Shown here: positions 6,601 through 15,078 of the stretch, piece by piece | Position numbering within the stretch: position 1 is the stretch's first letter | How the letters are laid out: every line of letters starts with the position of its first letter | From: Candidatus Woesearchaeota archaeon | Lineage (GTDB): Archaea; Nanobdellota; Nanobdellia; Woesearchaeales; JABMPP01 | Reading direction: 5' to 3' | Assembly (NCBI GenBank): GCA_018303405.1 | Contig: JAGVYD010000014.1 | Coordinates: 73,350-137,349, forward strand | DNA: 64,000 nt | Translations under genes and position numbers: made by a program | The notes under the pieces: generated by a model | What the model saw: the letters and a program-made list of their open reading frames with translations, nothing else | Databases searched by the model: none | Told to the model about the DNA's origin: nothing

Positions 6601-9122
6601 AGGCTGATGCCATTCTTCCACATTTCAGGCCTGACATCATCATAATATGGAACTTGTTCATAATCAAGGAACGGCTCGCCGAGCGCGTAAAGATAATAGC
6701 CTTGCGCCTGCGAATGGCCTGCACCCTTTTCCTCGCCGCCGTCAATCTGGATTACGTCATCATTTGAATAGCTGTAGTCGGACCTTAGAGTGATGATGTC
6801 ATTCGCATTGTCGAAGATGAAATGCGGGAAAGTTGTGGATGGGCTCACCGCTGCTGCGCCGGACATTGAATCAACCAATAGGCTATACAAATATGCATCA
6901 AGGTACTTGTTTTGGCTTGTTGTATCAGATGTATGCGCATAATCCCTGAGCCATCGCAGTGCTTTTTTTGTGTTTAAGTCATCGCAGAGTAGTCCATAAT
7001 ATGTGAATTGCGCATAAGACTGCAACTTGCCACTGGAGGGATCGTCATAACTTCGTGAATCACCTGCCTGTACTCCTCGGAAATATCGCGTTTGGTCATT
7101 GCGAATGATATCGCCATTGTATGTAAAATCAAGTGTATCTGTAATCATCTCCCGCGCCATGGAGCACAGGGCATTTTGATACTCGTCAATATTAGCCAGG
7201 CCATATTTCTTCTCAAATAGCCAGTTTTCAACCAGATGGAATTGGCTGTAGAATTTGTATGCCCACCTTTCCTGGTACTTTGCCCATGCATCGTCCTTGA
7301 ATGACCTGAGATAGCTGATCTCGCGGTCCATCCATTCATCAGCGATGTTTTTGCCAGAGTACATTTGCTCATTCTTTTGTATTAGAGTGGGATTTTCAGA
7401 ATAGGCGCCAAGCAAAGCGTAGCAAAATCCGCCCACTCCTGCTCCAAAGCCTTTGCCATTATCACCAACTATGGCTGTGTCGTCATCAAGGTCTGGCCTT
7501 GCATTGGGGAAATTTGTTACATGCTGGCAGATGTCATGCAACTGTTGCGTAACAAGTGAATTTTGTTCCTCGGTGAGGTAAGGGAACATAATGTCATAAG
7601 TCATCCCCACATGCGCCAATTCATGCATGGCCTGGACATTCGAGTAGCTGGTAACACTCCTGCTTGCCCATCCAAGCAGGTGCTTAAGTGCAGAATCGCA
7701 TTGCTGTTTGCTGGGATATTGCGGCTGCTGGTAATTATTGACCAGGCACCCAAGTGCGCATTCCCTAGCTTTCTTACCATAAGGGTCAACATTGTTGCCA
7801 GTATATGAATCACTGAAGCCGGAGCAGCCAAATGATTTAGCCCAATCATAAGCATCATATGCAACAGAGTTTGCAGGATTTTTGTCAAATGGCTCTATGG
7901 TATCTTTCCACTCGTTCAGGTTGAAATGGAACCAGGGCCTGTCAAGGAAGGGGATGTATACCTTCTGGGCATTATTAGTCTCGACATCTTCACCAATTTC
8001 ACCTGATGTGTCAACTGTGATTTGCCCTTTGTGGAACCCATAGCTTGTGACCCAGTCACATGTTACAATATTTTGAGTGAGGGGACTAAGAGAGACACGG
8101 CCGCTGCACACTATGTTACCGTCCAGTTCAAATTGGTAATTGAAGCTTCCAGTTGTTTGTATGCCCGCATTCGCCAGGGTGAAATTTATCTTCATTGTGC
8201 CCGGTATCAGTGGATTATTCGGTGCATTCCAGTCAATTGGCAGTGTGTATTTTATGTCCTTGACATAAATATCCTTGTCAGGAGGTGTCCCTGCTTTTTG
8301 GCTATTGAAGAAGAAAAGCACATCATCTTCTGTGAAATCGCTCCTGTTCCAGACAACAAACTCATCGATATACCCCTGCATATCAATGCCGTCAAGCCTT
8401 CCTATCCAGATCTTGTCACCCTTGGAATAATTTAGCGGGCCATATGGCTCACTGCTGTTCACCATCAATATACCATTTCTCCAGATGTAGAGCCTGCCTT
8501 GCTTAGGATTATAAGAGATGAAGAAATGGTACCATTGATTATCGTGAAAATAATTAACAGAGCCTTCACTATTACTCACAATTCCGTCGCGTGCTTCAAA
8601 GGTGGATCCCATACCGAAGCCGGAGGAGGTAAGTTTTTGAACATGGATATCCTTCCAACTTTGGTCCGGGTTATCAGACATCATAAAATAACCCTGACTT
8701 TTACCACCATCAATTTTTGAACCAACTGTATGGTAAAGCCAAAACATGATGCTTATACCATCCGAAGCTGTCCACTGCGCCGTGGAATTAAGATAATCTA
8801 TTGAATTACCCATCGCTCTGGTATTAGGTGTGAAATCCGCACACCCATACCATTTGCATTTGGTCTTATCCGCATACGAAACAGTGTTCATTGCGGAAAA
8901 GACGTGCCCGTATACGCTGTAATCTTTCCACGGGTCAGAAAGGTTATTGAATGTTAGATTTAAGACCAGTGAAGGATCCTTGCCCACAAGTTCAGGTGTT
9001 AAAACAGCAAAACCTATTATTCCACCTTGTCGTATCGAGTAAAAAAAGAAAACCATTGTGACTAGGAGTATTCCCACCACAGCAATGCGTAGAATCTTGA
9101 CTCGTTTGTCTTTATTTATCAT
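3699..9122 (-). CDS. Giant membrane-anchored polysaccharide lyase-like surface protein
   Basis: 1807 residues, modular. An N-terminal membrane segment (about 10-30) acts as signal or anchor. Then come a LamG/concanavalin-like domain (about 50-280), a CARDB-like adhesion domain (about 290-390), and a long region (about 392-1200) resembling heparinase II/III-type lyases. The last has an alpha/alpha-barrel part with HELAH near 499 and a later GHSQAQGYYLY motif typical of the second lyase domain. Two Ig-like repeats (about 1210-1400), a beta domain, a Ser/Gly-rich linker (about 1545-1570) and a membrane segment (about 1643-1660) follow. The cytosolic tail has two helical repeats of the pattern GY/GF-4x-I-3x-L-3x-GY. 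The enzyme would face outward and cut acidic glycans, either foreign or its own. The lyase assignment is by motif only. Confidence 0.75.
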   Translation of the reverse strand: MINKDKRVKILRIAVVGILLVTMVFFFYSIRQGGIIGFAVLTPELVGKDPSLVLNLTFNNLSDPWKDYSVYGHVFSAMNTVSYADKTKCKWYGCADFTPNTRAMGNSIDYLNSTAQWTASDGISIMFWLYHTVGSKIDGGKSQGYFMMSDNPDQSWKDIHVQKLTSSGFGMGSTFEARDGIVSNSEGSVNYFHDNQWYHFFISYNPKQGRLYIWRNGILMVNSSEPYGPLNYSKGDKIWIGRLDGIDMQGYIDEFVVWNRSDFTEDDVLFFFNSQKAGTPPDKDIYVKDIKYTLPIDWNAPNNPLIPGTMKINFTLANAGIQTTGSFNYQFELDGNIVCSGRVSLSPLTQNIVTCDWVTSYGFHKGQITVDTSGEIGEDVETNNAQKVYIPFLDRPWFHFNLNEWKDTIEPFDKNPANSVAYDAYDWAKSFGCSGFSDSYTGNNVDPYGKKARECALGCLVNNYQQPQYPSKQQCDSALKHLLGWASRSVTSYSNVQAMHELAHVGMTYDIMFPYLTEEQNSLVTQQLHDICQHVTNFPNARPDLDDDTAIVGDNGKGFGAGVGGFCYALLGAYSENPTLIQKNEQMYSGKNIADEWMDREISYLRSFKDDAWAKYQERWAYKFYSQFHLVENWLFEKKYGLANIDEYQNALCSMAREMITDTLDFTYNGDIIRNDQTRYFRGVQAGDSRSYDDPSSGKLQSYAQFTYYGLLCDDLNTKKALRWLRDYAHTSDTTSQNKYLDAYLYSLLVDSMSGAAAVSPSTTFPHFIFDNANDIITLRSDYSYSNDDVIQIDGGEEKGAGHSQAQGYYLYALGEPFLDYEQVPYYDDVRPEMWKNGISLQNSAQTVEGTQGAWSYQCGNAPYNQYYGMSTCPSPVYPDDYPNYRQFPLEYGGDVENYVGTSDGEFAGAYVWRPYKNANPVEEYFVKYGDLLAKRTIVSGNKQGQGVYHNFINIGEEFTEIRNGADLTFTRNGKNMDINLVFANQSMALGGGITGLAYCFSKTSCSGSYRGLGHYRRTYLYTPANDVDFIIAHNWYYTGGKQAVTALTSGPDKGLQQASNVIIYDTNEDGTASYNGKQATGWAMVYNDNAKEIGAFNTNSITAGGIQLFTSNSPIAVFIARSSDKIILTVNTMKRNGYIDYPTTVRVTIDGQELALNSDFTITKNSQAVVNKVSESGTKVTFDVTSGQNSDYYTILGGGVYEEIPEGDPLVDNPPSATANQPSFFFSSTSSSSISFDCSASDDYLLSSVSLYTNQSGKLAPVYTATPNAKTYTLLTSRTFSDGYYSWLCSAIDNASQWKNTSLRTIYIGNHSPAVTLIRPADNYNSAIATVDFSCTATDADADLAGMKLWTNLTGAWLASYSEAASGSSHSLAKSLAFSPGFYAWTCSASDSMAGQAFAATHYLNVSEDLTPPTYTKFDGRTTDFSSLESYSNLEDVTIEDTATGMIVFTGTITSAAGIDFDSAITIGTASITVDDGTYSQLNVSANLTLYNINMANPRILQDGTACTSCENRAYSGTTYSFTVPHFTTFTIEETPSNESNDTTTGTTEGSSSSSSSSSGGGGGGGGGASLDGPGKGNTKDQTEKPAPPGKDNTGKGSGSEKKTTQNLLQRILSPDVASPNDESAANLPEGQIFTQPNFRTSISYLLIFAGTAIFGMLLFQETSRIKRLRHSLGLNAQHHAVKYIKHHLKYGYSFESLRKSLLKKGYPKSVVDGAISYMRSQGHEPLKTHPDEASEPMDETTLQYTANLLVDYIEKQMNEGFDSDDISVALQSYGHSKKAIERAIHQVMSAHTQIAEAAKQIKRRQ

Positions 9123-9154
9123 TGTTGTATAATATGGTCAGATAAATACTTAAT

Positions 9155-9177
9155 CCTAAGATTAATATATTCTTAGG
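9155..9177. promoter_or_regulatory. Palindrome upstream of the lyase gene
   Basis: A 7-bp inverted repeat (cctaaga 9155-9161, tcttagg 9171-9177) with an AT-rich centre lies 33 bases before the minus-strand start at 9122. A TATA-like gtatttat nearer the gene would give a leaderless transcript, so the palindrome sits just upstream of the core promoter. It is an operator candidate. Confidence 0.4.
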
Positions 9178-9229
9178 GGTTTATATATATTTTGTTTATA
9201 GAATGATAAAAATAGCGAAAATTAACCTA

Positions 9230-9320
9230 TAGGAAATAACCTTAATTTTCGTATGTTTTGAAATGAGTGCAAGGTTATTTCCTAATAAGCAAATCACTTA
9301 TTCGTTAGGAACAAAGTTCC
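9230..9320. promoter_or_regulatory. 14-bp inverted repeat and nested hairpins in a divergent promoter region
   Basis: Arms taggaaataacctt (9230-9243) and aaggttatttccta (9271-9284) are perfect complements with a 27-base spacer. They are followed by aataag/cttatt (9284-9289 with 9297-9302) and ggaac/gttcc (9308-9312 with 9316-9320). All lie upstream of the TATA-like atatttaaatac (about 9330-9341) of the plus-strand gene at 9364, so they probably act as DNA sites rather than as leader RNA. Confidence 0.45.
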
Positions 9321-9363
9321 GGACAGTAATATTTAAATACAAACATGGAAGCTGATAATGTAG

Positions 9364-10728
9364 ATGGAAGAATTTGAATATCGGTTCAAAAGGTTTTTAA
9401 TTAATAACAAAATAGAGATTCTTATCGCGTGCCTCACTTTCCTATTTTTTTCCTTAACTCCGATTCGAGATTTTGGAGGTGACACGGTACCTGTTAAATA
9501 TGTGACACTGAGTATTATAAATGAAGGCAATTTTGATCTAGATGAATATATAAGTTTTCTCAAAGTGAATTATCCCTATGATCCAGATAAGAATGGATTG
9601 CCTTATTATGTTGTCCGGGGTACTAATGATCATTATTTGTCTACTTATGGTGTAGGGGCACCAATGATATACTATCCATTTGTGGCTTTTGCTAATTATT
9701 TTTTGAAGTTTAGTACAGACAGCTGGTATAAATTAATGTTGACATTCAAAATTGCGTCTGCTATACTTATGTCTTTAGCTAGCATAGTTATATATAAAAT
9801 TTTAAGATATAAAACATCCGACCGTGGTGCAGTGATTTTAACAGGAGCCTTTGCGTTGTGCACAAATGTGTGGACAATAAGTAGCCAAGCACCATGGCAA
9901 CATGGACCCAATCAACTGATGCTATTGTTTGCGACATATTTTGTCATACGTGGAGAAAATGAATCAGAATATATAAAATATGCTGCCATTCCATTGGCCT
10001 TTTCTGTGCTGATTAGGCCTACGAGCGCATTGTTCGCCATTATTTTTAGCTTATATATAGTGTGGAAGCATCGAGATCAATTTGTCTACTATATGTTGAT
10101 GGCATTGCCATTTTTTGCAGTTTACGCAGCTTACAATTATGCCTATTTTCAGAACATATTTGCAAGCGGACAATTGATTGCGAGTCAAAACATCGCATTG
10201 ATTCAAACCAGTGATCAATATTTATGGTCGGGTGATATGATTCAAGGAATGATTGGTATCCTATTCAGTCCCAGCAGAGGTATATTCATTTATTCACCTT
10301 TTTTTGTGTTGTTATTTTTGAATGCCATGCCCTGGAAAAGAGAACCCATTGGGATATTGCTTTTAGTATGCTCAATAAGTTTGTTAATCACAGCGTCGCT
10401 ATGGTTTAACTGGTGGGGAGGATACACTTATGGATATAGAACAATTTCGGATATTATACCATTTATTATCATATTATTATCGTTATCATTTAATGAAATG
10501 TATGGCACAAAATGGAAAAGGTCGATATTTTGGTTTTTGTTGGTGTTAGCATTTAGTATTCAAATGATTGGTGCCTATCTATATGATAATAGTTGGAACA
10601 TTGAAAATAATGTTGATAAGAATCATGATGTCTTGTGGGATTGGAATAATACTCAAATTGGGTATTATATCAATAAAATGTTGTCCAGAGCTCCGGTTTA
10701 CACTAATTCCCAGAGATACGGAGATTAG
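9364..10728 (+). CDS. GT-C-type membrane glycosyltransferase-like protein
   Basis: 454 residues with about ten membrane segments. The first external loop carries the acidic motif RDFGGDTVPVKY, followed by NFDLDEY and a later STYGVGAPM segment. This pattern matches uncharacterised GT-C fold proteins related to ArnT/PMT enzymes, which move a sugar from a polyprenyl-phosphate carrier to an acceptor on the outer membrane face. A TATA-like element sits about 25 bases before the ATG, with no Shine-Dalgarno sequence, so the transcript is probably leaderless. It is visibly more AT-rich than the DPM1-like gene that follows. Donor and acceptor are unknown. It begins the plus-strand half of the glycan cluster but is separated from the next operon by 272 bases. 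Confidence 0.7.
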   Translation: MEEFEYRFKRFLINNKIEILIACLTFLFFSLTPIRDFGGDTVPVKYVTLSIINEGNFDLDEYISFLKVNYPYDPDKNGLPYYVVRGTNDHYLSTYGVGAPMIYYPFVAFANYFLKFSTDSWYKLMLTFKIASAILMSLASIVIYKILRYKTSDRGAVILTGAFALCTNVWTISSQAPWQHGPNQLMLLFATYFVIRGENESEYIKYAAIPLAFSVLIRPTSALFAIIFSLYIVWKHRDQFVYYMLMALPFFAVYAAYNYAYFQNIFASGQLIASQNIALIQTSDQYLWSGDMIQGMIGILFSPSRGIFIYSPFFVLLFLNAMPWKREPIGILLLVCSISLLITASLWFNWWGGYTYGYRTISDIIPFIIILLSLSFNEMYGTKWKRSIFWFLLVLAFSIQMIGAYLYDNSWNIENNVDKNHDVLWDWNNTQIGYYINKMLSRAPVYTNSQRYGD

Positions 10729-10967
10729 TAAGTGTGTTACATAACTAGGATATATCTGATTTAGAACTAATTTGTTAATAGATGTATCAATTAATCATGA
10801 GCATTGATTGGATTGTTTTTATAAGATGTCCGGATCTTAATCATGTTTTGCTAAAACAAATATTTGCCTTTTATTCTTGGAAAGTCAGCCAAAAAGGGAG
10901 TATAAACAACCATCAATTGCGATCATTTATGCCAATTTTCGCCACTACTTCATAGTAAAAAAAGACA

Positions 10968-10979
10968 ACATTTATAAAG
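10968..10979 (+). promoter_or_regulatory. Promoter of the DPM1-GT-C-flippase operon
   Basis: The TATA-like segment catttataaagg lies about 27 bases before the ATG at 11001, predicting a leaderless transcript. The rest of the 272-base gap (10729-11000) is AT-rich and shows no gene. Confidence 0.6.
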
Positions 10980-11000
10980 GCTATTTGCATTAGTCCGACC

Positions 11001-12104
11001 ATGGGGAAAGTATGCATAATCCTGCCCACCTACAACGAAGCGGGCAATATAGAGGCCCTAATCCAGGCAATTTTCAAGGTAGCCAAAGGCATGAAAAAGT
11101 GGGACCTGCACATCCTTGTTGTTGATGACAACAGCCCGGATGGGACTGGCCAGATCGTGCAAAGGCTCCAAAAAAGATATAATAAACTGTTAATGCTGAA
11201 AGGCTCAAAGCAAGGCCTTGGAGTGGCTTACATAAGGGGCTTCAAGCACAGCTTCTCCAGGCTAAATCCGGACGTTGTCTTTGAAATGGACGCTGATTTC
11301 TCGCATCCTCCAGAATTAATCCCAAAAATGCTCAGGCAAATTGATGAAGGCGCTGATTTTGTGATTGGCTGCAGGTACATAAAAGGAGGCGCAACTCCTG
11401 ACTGGGACTTCAAAAGGAAGCTCATCAGCAGGGGGGGCAATTTCTTTGCACGAATTGTGGCTGGGCTGCATAAAGTCCATGACTGCACATCGGGCTTCAG
11501 GGCGATCAGGACAAGCCTGCTGAAAAAAATTGACCTAAATAACCTCGGGGCCAAGGGCTACAGCTTCCAGATGAACCTGCTTTACGAGGCCGTGCTCAAG
11601 AAAGCTGACATAAGGGAAGAGCCCTTGGTTTTTTATGACAGGAAAAAAGGCAAATCCAAGATGAAAACAAAGGATATGGTTGAATTCTTTGTAAATTCAT
11701 TCCATCTCAGGCTGAGAACATGGAAAAGGTTCATTAAATTCGCAATTGTGGGAGGCACTGGCGTTATTGTCAACACAGGAATCCTTGCATTGCTTACTGA
11801 ATATTTTGGGGTCTACTACAGGATTTCAAGCATTGCTGCAATTGAGGCAGCAATTCTCTGGAATTTCTTTCTCAACAATGCCTGGACCTTTAAATCAAGC
11901 ACAAACAAAGCATCGCTTTGGCATAAGGCATTAAAATTCCAGGTCATAAGCATAGGAGGGGCATTGATTAACTGGGCTGTTCTTGTACTGCTTACTGAAT
12001 ACACTGGAATATTTTATATTGTGAGCAATCTTATCGGCATCGCTGTGGCAACTGCTTGGAACTATTTGTTAAATGTGAGTTATACGTGGAGAGAAGATGA
12101 ATGA
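11001..12104 (+). CDS. Polyprenyl-phosphate glycosyltransferase (DPM1-like) fused to GtrA domain
   Basis: 367 residues. Residues 1 to about 240 are a GT2 catalytic domain of the dolichol-phosphate mannosyltransferase type. It has IILPTYNEAGNIE, VVDDNSPDGTG and the metal-binding EMDADFSHPPE. Residues about 245-367 are a four-helix GtrA-like membrane domain (KFAIVGGTGVIVNTG, then WNFFLNNAWTF). Such enzymes make polyprenyl-phosphate mannose or glucose, the donor for GT-C transferases, and GtrA-type domains are linked to flipping or localising it. Two GT-C-like genes follow with 4-bp overlaps, which fits a donor-plus-acceptor-enzyme unit. The fused layout is common in archaea. Confidence 0.9.
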   Translation: MGKVCIILPTYNEAGNIEALIQAIFKVAKGMKKWDLHILVVDDNSPDGTGQIVQRLQKRYNKLLMLKGSKQGLGVAYIRGFKHSFSRLNPDVVFEMDADFSHPPELIPKMLRQIDEGADFVIGCRYIKGGATPDWDFKRKLISRGGNFFARIVAGLHKVHDCTSGFRAIRTSLLKKIDLNNLGAKGYSFQMNLLYEAVLKKADIREEPLVFYDRKKGKSKMKTKDMVEFFVNSFHLRLRTWKRFIKFAIVGGTGVIVNTGILALLTEYFGVYYRISSIAAIEAAILWNFFLNNAWTFKSSTNKASLWHKALKFQVISIGGALINWAVLVLLTEYTGIFYIVSNLIGIAVATAWNYLLNVSYTWREDE

Positions 12105-13468
12105 GACAGACTACAAAGCATCAGATGATCCTTTTTATTTGTTTCGTTGTTTTGTTCGGAATATTTACCAAACCTTATGTAACTAGTGGGAATTCTGCAT
12201 CCAGATTTGCAACTATGCAAGCATTGATTGAAGAAAATACTTTATCAATTGACAATACTATGTTTATCGGGAATGCACAGAGTTTTATAATTAATCAGAC
12301 TTCGCCCTTAATGAGAAGGGACAGTGTAGAAGGAATAAATGGCACAAATGATAAAGCATTTATTGATGGAAAGTACTATTCAGATAAACCAATAACTCTG
12401 TCTCTTATTGGCGCCGGATTATATTCTGTTTTATATCATTTTTTTGGATTAAGTTTTAACAATAATGGTCCTCTTGTAGTTTATATATTAACGTTTCTCC
12501 TTGCTGCTATACCAGGAGCCCTAATAATTATTGTGTTTTATAGATTGTTATATTACTGTCAGATGGATAATAACTTGCGTTTTTTCATGAGTGCATTGTT
12601 GGGTGTTTCAACTTTAATTCTTCCATATTCAACCGTGTTAAATAATCATATTCCTGCTACGCTTCTGATCGGCATTGCAATTCTTCAGATTTTTAATATT
12701 CGTTTCTTAGAAAACAATAAAGATGTGCGCTCACAGTTTATTTATTTGGGGATATGTTTGTCCTTGACAACTGTGATTGATATGGTAATAGGTGGAATTT
12801 TCATGGTATTCACATTAATATATTTACTTTGTTTGAAATCTACTCGGAATCTTGTTCCCTATTTTGTTGTGGCACTACTCCCAGCTTTCATTTTACATGC
12901 GATGTTTACTATCCCGTTAACCGGGGATTTAAAGCCTGCCTCAATGCATCCGGAATTTTGGGATTATCCCGGGTCTGGCTTCAATGTTGATACATTAACT
13001 GGTGTTAAAATACATCACGCCAGTTTTATGGATTGGCTAATGTATAGTTTTCATTCTCTCCTTGGTTATAGGGGCTTGATGTCATATACACCTCTACTTG
13101 TGATTGGATCATTTTTCCTTATAGCGGAAATATTTCACCGGAAAAAATACTTTGCGGAAGCAATGTTAATAGGGACTTCAAGTATTTTTGTAATTTTGTA
13201 TTATTTGTTAACAAGTGACAATTATGGAGGGTGGGCATATGGTATGCGATGGTTCGTTCCTCTGGTGCCGGGAATATTCTTTTTTACTGCATTTGCATTC
13301 AAAAAAACCGGATATGAAGGATGGAAAAAGATTGGATTATATGCAACTGTTGCATGGTCAATACTCTTTGCACTTGTTGGCACCTATGAACCATGGACAA
13401 ACATGTGGCGGACACCAATTAGTTTTGTAAATAATCTATATTTGTTGCTTAAAGAGTTGATAAGATGA
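12101..13468 (+). CDS. GT-C-type membrane glycosyltransferase-like protein
   Basis: 455 residues with about ten membrane segments. The first loop has SRFATMQALIEENTLSID, followed by KAFIDGKYYSDKP. The YSDKP-type loop is typical of ArnT/PMT-related GT-C proteins. It overlaps the DPM1-GtrA gene by 4 bp and the next gene by 4 bp, so translation is coupled. It probably uses the polyprenyl-phosphate sugar made by its upstream neighbour (inference). Codon use is AT-rich compared with the flanking genes, suggesting separate acquisition. Acceptor unknown. Confidence 0.72.
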   Translation: MRQTTKHQMILFICFVVLFGIFTKPYVTSGNSASRFATMQALIEENTLSIDNTMFIGNAQSFIINQTSPLMRRDSVEGINGTNDKAFIDGKYYSDKPITLSLIGAGLYSVLYHFFGLSFNNNGPLVVYILTFLLAAIPGALIIIVFYRLLYYCQMDNNLRFFMSALLGVSTLILPYSTVLNNHIPATLLIGIAILQIFNIRFLENNKDVRSQFIYLGICLSLTTVIDMVIGGIFMVFTLIYLLCLKSTRNLVPYFVVALLPAFILHAMFTIPLTGDLKPASMHPEFWDYPGSGFNVDTLTGVKIHHASFMDWLMYSFHSLLGYRGLMSYTPLLVIGSFFLIAEIFHRKKYFAEAMLIGTSSIFVILYYLLTSDNYGGWAYGMRWFVPLVPGIFFFTAFAFKKTGYEGWKKIGLYATVAWSILFALVGTYEPWTNMWRTPISFVNNLYLLLKELIR

Positions 13469-15078
13469 GTAAAGCCAAAGAAATATTTGTACCCGGGAAT
13501 GAATGGAAAACAGCTGGCATTCTCACATTATTGATAGTCTTATTTTCTGTTTTGCCCTTAATAATGGGCTATGCTCAAGAACAGCCTGGCGAAGTATTTA
13601 TGGGCGTTCCTGTCTATGTAACTGATGCCAACAACCACCTCCATCTTGCATTACAAGCCAAGGAAGGCGACATTCTCCTAACCAATAAGTTTACATCCGA
13701 AAACGTTCCAAACCTTTTCTTTAATCCTTACCATTTGCTTTTGGGCAATACTGCAAGGCTGTTTGGAATGCAGGTTATAACTGTTTACAACATTTATTGG
13801 GTGGTTCTTGCATTCGCCTTCCTGATTGTTTTGTATTATTTTATCAGTTATTTTGTCCAAGATAAAGCAACGCGATTGGTAGCTTTTATCCTGGCAGGCA
13901 TTTCAAATGGATTGGGTTTTTGGTGGTTCCTGGTAAGGAAAGCAACGGGTTATTCCTTTGGCTCTGCTGATTTATGGCTCACAGACATGAATAATTTCCA
14001 GTCAATGCAAAATCCCCACTTTTCCCTATCACTTGCCTTGCTGATGCTGGTTTTGCTTTATGGCATCAAGTCTTTTGAGCAGAATAGCGCGAAACATGCT
14101 ATAACAGCCGGCTTGCTCGGCCTTGCCTTGTCACTTATCCATCTTTTCGATGTCATTACCTTTGCCATTGTGCTGGCTGTATGGTTTGCCTACAGGCAAT
14201 TGAGACTTGGCAAGTGGTCCTGGCCTGATTTCTGGAAATTATCGCTCATAGGCGCCATAACTGCGCCAGGCGTCATTTACTATGCATGGGTCTTTATTTT
14301 CAATCCGGCGTATGCTGCATGGAACAGCGCGAATGATACATTGACCCCTCCAATAGTTAGGGTAATTAGTGGCTTTGGCCTTGTTTTTTTCCTTGCAGTG
14401 GTTTATTACTTCCTGAATGGCCAAAATTTGCTGAAGAGAGAGAAGGCAATTGCACCCGAAGCATTTTTGGCAGTCTGGTCAATTGTTGGATTTATCCTGA
14501 TTTATGCGCCTATCAATGTCCAAAGAAGGTTTATTTTAGGGCTGCAGATACCATTGGCAATTTTGGCAGCAATTGCTTTGGCCAGGCATTTGCCAAATTA
14601 TCTGCCAAAAGCTAAGCATGTGGCAATAAGTGTGATTATAGTAATCATTGCCATTTCAATTTCCACCAACATTTACCTGACTTACAATCAAGTCAAGAAC
14701 CTCCACAGCCAGACCGTTGGAGAGTTCCAGAACGTCAAATACCTTTCATCAGAAGAAGTGGACGCTTTGAAATGGATTGATGAAAATGTGGACAATTCAG
14801 CTGTGATCCTTGCCCCTCACAAAATCAGCAATTTCATCCCGGCTGCCACAGGAAACAAGATTTACTCAGGGCATTGGGCGCAGACAATTGATTTTGCTGA
14901 AAAATACAAAGATGTCCAGAAAGTTTATAATGAGGGCATGGACCCAGGATTGCTGCCAATAGACTATGTATGGTGGCCTGATTCAGGGGAATGGCTGGAA
15001 GGCAACGACAGGGCAGAAATATTCCATAAGCAGTACGGCAACGGCAAAATAGCAGTTTATGCCAAGGGTGAAGGATAA
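13465..15078 (+). CDS. Large polytopic membrane protein, probable GT-C glycosyltransferase
   Basis: 537 residues with about eleven membrane segments and a soluble C-terminal domain from roughly residue 425. The first external loop contains VYVTDANNHLHLALQAKEGD, an acidic loop in the GT-C position, followed by NPYHLLLG. It sits between an ArnT-like gene and a flippase gene (4-bp overlap upstream, no gap downstream), so a role in the same glycan pathway is likely. Assignment to GT-C is by topology and loop position, not by a diagnostic motif. A polymerase-like (Wzy) role is an alternative. Confidence 0.65.
   Translation: MSKAKEIFVPGNEWKTAGILTLLIVLFSVLPLIMGYAQEQPGEVFMGVPVYVTDANNHLHLALQAKEGDILLTNKFTSENVPNLFFNPYHLLLGNTARLFGMQVITVYNIYWVVLAFAFLIVLYYFISYFVQDKATRLVAFILAGISNGLGFWWFLVRKATGYSFGSADLWLTDMNNFQSMQNPHFSLSLALLMLVLLYGIKSFEQNSAKHAITAGLLGLALSLIHLFDVITFAIVLAVWFAYRQLRLGKWSWPDFWKLSLIGAITAPGVIYYAWVFIFNPAYAAWNSANDTLTPPIVRVISGFGLVFFLAVVYYFLNGQNLLKREKAIAPEAFLAVWSIVGFILIYAPINVQRRFILGLQIPLAILAAIALARHLPNYLPKAKHVAISVIIVIIAISISTNIYLTYNQVKNLHSQTVGEFQNVKYLSSEEVDALKWIDENVDNSAVILAPHKISNFIPAATGNKIYSGHWAQTIDFAEKYKDVQKVYNEGMDPGLLPIDYVWWPDSGEWLEGNDRAEIFHKQYGNGKIAVYAKGEG

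Noticed and set aside
2045-9284. The inverted repeats at 2045 and 9230 as copies of one element
   Set aside because: The geometry is alike (13-14 bp arms, 27-28 base gap), but the arm sequences are unrelated.
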